DNA from: a virus | Length of the DNA: 24,797 nucleotides | Virus record (IMG/VR): IMGVR_UViG_3300035688_000439 | Span: 1 to 24,797 of that record | Reading direction: 5' to 3' (one strand) | Shown here: positions 21,538 to 24,797 of the stretch, in pieces | How positions within the stretch are numbered: position 1 is the first letter of the stretch | Layout of the letters: every line of letters begins with the position of its first letter | Translations under genes and position numbers: made by a program | Notes under the pieces: model-generated | The model's input: the letters and a program-made list of their open reading frames with translations, nothing else | Database searches by the model: none | Told to the model about the DNA's origin: nothing

Positions 21538-21957
21538 TCAGCCAGAAACCGGGGCCGCCGGCGTATCTCCGCGTGTAGCATCCGAGGCCGTGGTCGGCTC
21601 GTCGAGGCGTTGGCCTCCGCCGCCTGCCCTGGCCTCATGCGTTGTGTTTGGCGAAGTGCTCTCGGCGGCCCCGATGACTTGCTCTGTCTCGCTCTCCACG
21701 CACCCGAGCCGCTCCAGGTAGCGGCGCCGGCGCAGCGCCGTGCTCGACCCCTGCTTGCCCAGCTTGGCGACATGGGCCCGGGCGCCATTGTTCTCGCGCA
21801 CCCCGAAACGCACCTCGCGCATGAACGCTGGCATATCGTCGGCCCGCATCTTGGCTATCAGCAGCCCGGCCTCCTCATCGGTCAGCGCGACCGCTTCGTA
21901 CCAATCCGGGTCGGAGAGCTTGAGCGCCTGCTTCTCGGGGAGGGTTAGGGTGTGCAT
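21538..21957 (-). CDS. Hypothetical phage protein
   Basis: The 139-residue product starts at ATG 21957 with GGAGG 5 bases upstream. Residues 1-90 look folded: a helical start MHTLTLPEKQALKLSDPDWY, then AVALTDEEAGLLIAKMRADD and RARAHVAKLGKQGS-like basic segments, ending RRRRYLERLGCVE. The remaining 45 residues are low-complexity (Thr, Glu, Ala, Gly) and probably disordered. No family is recognised. It overlaps neither neighbour but belongs to the same leftward series. Confidence 0.65.
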   Translation of the reverse strand: MHTLTLPEKQALKLSDPDWYEAVALTDEEAGLLIAKMRADDMPAFMREVRFGVRENNGARAHVAKLGKQGSSTALRRRRYLERLGCVESETEQVIGAAESTSPNTTHEARAGGGGQRLDEPTTASDATRGDTPAAPVSG

Positions 21958-21972
21958 GTCACCCTCCTGCGC

Positions 21973-22350
21973 TCAATCCCAGTCGCCATGGATTGCACCA
22001 TCGCTCACCCCTGATACAATTCGTTCAACCCTGCCCTGCCAAGGCGGAGGAAATCCTTGCGCTCGCATCCGCCATACTTCCCCTCCCGCGCGTCGGTTCT
22101 CGACGATCAGTTGGGTGATAGCCTGTACCACCTGTGGATCGTAGCCTTCCTTCGCGGCGAACCAGGCGTCCATAAAGTCTGATGAGCAGTTAGGTTTACA
22201 CTCAGCGCAAAGGACGTATATCCCCTGGACGGGGCGCCCCTTCTGAAGGTGGCACGTGATTGCGTAGAATAACCTCTGCCCCTGATCGTGCGGCAATACG
22301 TCAAACCAGTCTCGCCCGCAGATTTCGCATCGGTCCCCAGGATCAGCCAT
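21973..22350 (-). CDS. Cysteine-rich zinc-binding-like protein, unknown function
   Basis: This 125-residue protein has C8-x2-C11 (CEICGRDW) and a second set near C33, C48, C51 and C55 (VLCAECKPNC), suggesting one or two zinc sites. The remainder is helical, with DPQVVQAITQLIVENRRAGG. The start overlaps the stop of the upstream gene by 8 bases, and AGGAGG lies 7 bases before the ATG. It may be a small nucleic-acid or protein-binding factor, but nothing beyond the metal motif is visible. Confidence 0.7.
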   Translation of the reverse strand: MADPGDRCEICGRDWFDVLPHDQGQRLFYAITCHLQKGRPVQGIYVLCAECKPNCSSDFMDAWFAAKEGYDPQVVQAITQLIVENRRAGGEVWRMRAQGFPPPWQGRVERIVSGVSDGAIHGDWD

Positions 22351-23008
22351 GATGCAACCTCCTGCGCATCCTCCCCGCGGCGATCGCTGCGGCCGAACCG
22401 GGATAGGTTCCGCACAGGTTCTGTCTGTTCACCTCCATCGCGTCCATGAATTCGCGCTCGATCCTGGTTACAGGGAGGTCGCGGAAGATGGCCGATCCGT
22501 CCGCGAGGGTTTGCGGGGAGCCAGTCTGTGCGACAGCGCGGCGCGACCATATCACTGATCCGGGGCATGGGATCGGCACGCCCATGTTCAGCAACTCTAC
22601 TCTGATGGTCTTCGCGGGGGGTATGGGTGGCGGGATGCGAGTGGGCGTGGGAGTAAGCAAAGTGGCCTGCCCACCACGCATAGCATCCATCAGCTCATGC
22701 AGCCGCTGGCATGCCTCCGCGGTAACAGGCTCCTCGTCGAAGACGAACATATCCTGGCCGCCCACATCGCGCAGTATGACGCGCACGTCCGGCCGCCCGC
22801 GGGGACGCGGCTTCGGCTTCGGGCGCGGGTTGGGTGGACCGACTTTGCGCGTGACTGTCGGAAGTTGGCGCGGTTTATTGGAATCCTCGAAGTCCACGAT
22901 GCGCTCGCATCCACACCTGCGACAGGTCTCGTAGTGAAGAACTATCATGTCCCCCCGGTCCTCGATCTCGCCCCACTCATGCAGCCCCAACCAGCAGCGC
23001 AGGTTCAT
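22343..23008 (-). CDS. Zinc-ribbon-like N-terminus with basic proline linker
   Basis: The 221-residue product opens MNLRCWLGLHEWGEIEDRGD and has C29-x2-C32-x-C34, a pattern like the short prophage proteins that carry C-x-x-x-G-H-x-W followed by C-x-x-C. A basic proline-rich linker follows (NPRPKPKPRPRGRP, about residues 60-73), then a domain with VRVILRDVGGQDMFVFDEEP and a second Pro-rich stretch (RIPPPIPPAK), and a C-terminal region with REFMDAMEVNRQNLCGTYPG. It overlaps the previous stop by ATGA. It looks like several small modules joined by linkers; function is unknown. Confidence 0.65.
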   Translation of the reverse strand: MNLRCWLGLHEWGEIEDRGDMIVLHYETCRRCGCERIVDFEDSNKPRQLPTVTRKVGPPNPRPKPKPRPRGRPDVRVILRDVGGQDMFVFDEEPVTAEACQRLHELMDAMRGGQATLLTPTPTRIPPPIPPAKTIRVELLNMGVPIPCPGSVIWSRRAVAQTGSPQTLADGSAIFRDLPVTRIEREFMDAMEVNRQNLCGTYPGSAAAIAAGRMRRRLHHG

Positions 23009-23322
23009 CGGTCCTCCAGTCTCGCCACCTCCGCCTCCTTCTCCAGCGCCAGCATCGTCAGGTCGTCGAGCTTCGCCCCTTGCTCGGGCCGGCTCACTAC
23101 AGCGACCTTGCCCTGCGCGAGCATTGCCATGTCCACCACCGCGCCGTCAGGCAGACCGTCGAGGGCGGCGATACACTCCTCGCCCTCCGGACTCTGCGGC
23201 CTCAACCGCACCCACTGCGGAGCGATCACAAGTGGGTAGCCCGTGCGCGGGTCGCGCGTCACCGCGGACAGGTAGACGCGTACGCCATCCCCGAACCGCC
23301 GGACCTCGCCCAGCTCAGGCAT
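23005..23322 (-). CDS. Small phage protein, unknown function
   Basis: Two ATGs lie in tandem (23325 and 23322); the second has AAAGGAG with a 5-base spacer and is preferred, giving 105 residues. The sequence MPELGEVRRFGDGVRVYLSA and SRPEQGAKLDDLTMLALEKE suggests a beta-rich front half and a helical, charged end. It comes just after the pentamer array that follows the ParB-like gene, and its stop overlaps the next start. No family is recognised. Confidence 0.65.
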   Translation of the reverse strand: MPELGEVRRFGDGVRVYLSAVTRDPRTGYPLVIAPQWVRLRPQSPEGEECIAALDGLPDGAVVDMAMLAQGKVAVVSRPEQGAKLDDLTMLALEKEAEVARLEDR

Positions 23323-23357
23323 CATCGCTCCTTTCGATCATCGCCCAGCCTTTCCGA

Positions 23358-23432
23358 CCTGTGCTTTGGTGTGCTGCGCCTTGCCGCGCCGGGCGTCGCG
23401 TCGCGCCGCGCGACGCCGCGCCGCGACAGCCT
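23358..23432. repeat. Pentamer array 5, after the ParB-like gene
   Basis: Fifteen consecutive pentamers in register, starting CCTGT-GCTTT-GGTGT-GCTGC and continuing GCCTT, GCCGC, GCCGG, GCGTC, GCGTC, GCGCC and on to the ParB-like stop. Eleven of the 15 begin with GC. It occupies almost the entire gap between the ParB-like gene and the next gene. Confidence 0.75.
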
Positions 23433-24130
23433 TACGCCGCCACCTTCTTGAGTGCACCCTTCTTGCCCAGCGAATTCAGCACGTCTCTCAACTCGCCGAG
23501 CAGTTCCACGATCCGCGGGTTGTCCAGGTCAAGCAGCCGGTGCTTGACGAGGTCGAGCGTCCGCCCCAGGTAGTATTCGGGCCGCATACCCGCCAGCCGC
23601 GCATTCGCCTCAGACTGCGCCTTGCTGAACCGCATTCCCGGGCGCTTCGCGATCAACGGCTGAAGCGTCCGCTTCGCGATCTCCGGCAGGCCGTCCGAGC
23701 CAATGACGACGCGCTGCGCGGTGATACTCTCCAGGTCTATCACCTGCACCGCAAGCGCCTTCGCCACTCGCGCCGGGGCGATGCCGAGGTCCTGCGCCTT
23801 GAGCACGACCCGCGCCCGGTCAAGCGGCTCCAGTGGAACGCCATGCCGAGCATTCAGCTCGATGGAGGTTAGCAGCATCTCGGCCTCGTCGCGGAAGACG
23901 CGGGTCTCCACGGCGACCTCCCCGCCCTCGCCTAGCTCTCTCAGGTAGGCCTCATAGCGGTGGAAGCCGTCGATGATCGTGAGCGTCCTCCGATCACACA
24001 GTAAGGGCGGGAACTCCTCGCCCGCGCGTAGCGCCACCACCATCCGGCGCACCTGCGTCTTGTCCACGTTCGCCCTGGGGTACAGGTCCCAGTTTCTGAG
24101 CAACTTCGCCAACGGCATCATCGTCGCCAT
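23432..24130 (-). CDS. ParB-like nuclease/partition domain protein
   Basis: The start is taken at ATG 24130 after AAGGAG, giving 232 residues; the longer frame to 24442 only translates the pentamer repeats. Residues about 5-100 are a ParB/Srx domain, with an early LLRNWDLYPRANVD strand, RTLTIIDGFHRYEAYLRELG (DGFHR at 54-58) and later ELNARHGVPLEPLDRARVVL. A helix-turn-helix-like segment follows (GIAPARVAKALAV), then a basic, helical C-terminal region ending KKGALKKVAA. Phage ParB-like proteins are used in DNA binding, modification or nuclease roles near replication and packaging genes. Repeat arrays on both sides could be its binding sites, which is only an inference. Confidence 0.85.
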   Translation of the reverse strand: MATMMPLAKLLRNWDLYPRANVDKTQVRRMVVALRAGEEFPPLLCDRRTLTIIDGFHRYEAYLRELGEGGEVAVETRVFRDEAEMLLTSIELNARHGVPLEPLDRARVVLKAQDLGIAPARVAKALAVQVIDLESITAQRVVIGSDGLPEIAKRTLQPLIAKRPGMRFSKAQSEANARLAGMRPEYYLGRTLDLVKHRLLDLDNPRIVELLGELRDVLNSLGKKGALKKVAA

Positions 24131-24158
24131 CGTCTCCTCGTCTCCTTTGGGTCTCTGT

Positions 24159-24248
24159 GCTATGGTTTGCCTCGCCATACGTAGCCTGGCGGTGCGAGGC
24201 ATCGCGAAGCGCGGCCCAGCCTGGCGTCGCCGGGGAACATCACGCCAT
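24159..24248. repeat. Pentamer array 1
   Basis: Eighteen pentamers in a single 5-bp register (GCTAT-GGTTT-GCCTC-GCCAT first, GCCAT last), 14 of them starting with GC. It begins about 29 bases upstream of the ParB-like start codon. The 395-bp stretch 24131-24525 has no convincing gene; the open frame across it has the biased composition of translated repeats. Confidence 0.75.
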
Positions 24249-24271
24249 CCCACTCCTCGCCCTTCGACTTC

Positions 24272-24336
24272 GCTGTGCTGTGCGCGGCGTCGCGTCGCGT
24301 GGCCTTGCGCCGCTGAGCCTTGCCTGGCCGGGCATC
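24272..24336. repeat. Pentamer array 2
   Basis: Thirteen perfect-register pentamers, all beginning with GC (GCTGT-GCTGT-GCGCG-GCGTC, repeated GCGTC, then GCGTG, GCCTT and others). This is the most regular of the five arrays. It is shifted 3 bases relative to array 1, so the two are separate blocks. Confidence 0.8.
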
Positions 24337-24369
24337 GGTTCATTTGCCCGCGCCCCGAACGGCTTTCGT

Positions 24370-24419
24370 CCTGTGGTTTGCTATGCTTGGCCTGGCCAAA
24401 CCCGACCGCGCTGCGCATC
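24370..24419. repeat. Pentamer array 3, with conserved leading motif
   Basis: Begins CCTGT-GGTTT-GCTAT-GCTTG and continues GCCTG, GCCAA, then two off-pattern units and GCTGC-GCATC. The 16 bases at 24367-24382 recur exactly at 24450-24465, 83 bases apart. Confidence 0.7.
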
Positions 24420-24452
24420 ACCCTTCGTGCACCCGACCTCACCTGTCATCGT

Positions 24453-24507
24453 CCTGTGGTTTGCTGTGCGATACCTCGCGCCGCGAGGCGTCGGAACGCT
24501 TCGCGAA
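24453..24507. repeat. Pentamer array 4, with conserved leading motif
   Basis: Begins CCTGT-GGTTT-GCTGT-GCGAT and continues through GCGCC, GCGAG, GCGTC, GGAAC, GCTTC, GCGAA. The first 13 bases match array 3 exactly. It ends 18 bases before the stop of the partial gene at the window edge. Confidence 0.7.
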
Positions 24508-24525
24508 GGGCAGAGTACCCGTCCC

Positions 24526-24797
24526 CTACGCCGCCATCTCCTCCCACTTCACGATCCTGAACTTCCCGAACCATCCGCCTGTCGCCACACCCTGTACCAG
24601 CGGACGGAAGCCACCCACGCCGACCTGCCGGCCCGCCCGCTCCATGCAGTAGCGAATCAACGCGGGCGTATCCGTCGGACCCGCCTGATCGTCCCAGATG
24701 ATGTCGAAACTCGCCTCCCACGGAACCTCAATCAGCGGCCGCGCCAATACGATCCGCGCAGCCGGCCTCGTGTTCCGGTTGAGTCCTGTCCGAATGT
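24526..24797 (-). CDS. Conserved phage protein, C-terminal part only
   Basis: The frame is open from the window edge to a TAG at 24526, so the true start lies outside; a TTG at 24747 need not be the start. The visible 89 residues contain LARPLIEVPWEASFDIIWDD, then TPALIRYCMERAGRQVGVGG and FRPLVQGVATGGWFGKFRIV. The pattern P-x-W-x-x-x-F-x-I...L-x-x-x-x-E-x-A-G-R-x-V-G-x-G-x-F-R-P...G-x-F-G-R/K-F is shared by a family of unassigned phage proteins. It is the gene just before the ParB-like region. Confidence 0.7.
   Translation of the reverse strand, partial: IRTGLNRNTRPAARIVLARPLIEVPWEASFDIIWDDQAGPTDTPALIRYCMERAGRQVGVGGFRPLVQGVATGGWFGKFRIVKWEEMAA

Noticed and set aside
24131-24442. N-terminal extension of the ParB-like gene to 24442
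   Set aside because: The extension only translates the pentamer arrays, giving Arg/Gly/Ala-rich sequence without a fold. The ATG at 24130 with AAGGAG starts the recognisable domain.
1-24797. tRNA, rRNA, CRISPR, integrase and att sites
   Set aside because: I looked for cloverleaf-like segments, regularly spaced repeats with spacers, and recombinase motifs and saw none that I could support. A tRNA scan was not possible here.

Overview
This window is GC-rich DNA from a tailed double-stranded DNA phage, or a prophage, with HK97-type head and siphovirus-like tail genes. It carries a contiguous morphogenesis block: portal, MuF, prohead protease, major capsid, head-tail connectors, tail tube, frameshifted tail chaperones and tape measure. 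No integrase, tRNA, rRNA, CRISPR array or host housekeeping gene is visible, so the host cannot be named. All but one of the genes run leftward (minus strand), and many stop and start codons overlap (ATGA, GTGA, TAGTG), as expected of one long late transcript.

Layout in the direction of transcription, right to left. (1) 24797-21316: end of an unrecognised phage gene, a ParB-like gene flanked on both sides by arrays of GCNNN pentamers with an exact 5-bp period, then five small genes of unknown function, two with cysteine-rich zinc-ribbon-like motifs. (2) 21262-16717: a structured leader with a terminator, a small gene, and a 1395-residue portal-MuF fusion holding two inteins. (3) 16720-13784: a capsule-type glycosyltransferase-like gene, a methyltransferase and a prohead protease. 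(4) 13774-7605: a structured leader, major capsid, a double methyltransferase, a GT4 glycosyltransferase, a protein with 16 degenerate repeats, and a small gene. (5) 7592-1: structural protein, composite head-tail connector, two tiny ORFs, head closure, gp10-like and completion proteins, a structured leader, tail tube, G/GT chaperones with a T TTT TTA slippery site, tape measure, and the start of a distal tail gene.

The most striking feature is intein 2 (16762-17715) in the MuF domain. It has intact splicing motifs but no endonuclease in its own frame. On the opposite strand, codon-for-codon in register, lies a complete 273-residue gene with two helix-turn-helix motifs and a Vsr/EDxHD-like nuclease core. 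It has its own extended -10 promoter, which lies exactly on the intein's C-terminal splice codons, and its own ribosome binding site. The homing endonuclease is thus encoded antisense inside a reading frame that must stay open for protein splicing. Intein 1, in the portal domain, has a conventional in-frame LAGLIDADG endonuclease.

Two further systems deserve attention. Three intergenic leaders, upstream of the tail tube, the capsid and the portal region, share a 5' motif (RACAAKCGVATAM) and a hairpin layout whose stems differ in sequence while staying paired. The glycosyltransferases, methyltransferases and repeat protein placed among the head genes suggest a virion-modification module. Two genes in these clusters look like in-frame fusions that kept a strong internal ribosome binding site, so each may make a second, shorter product.
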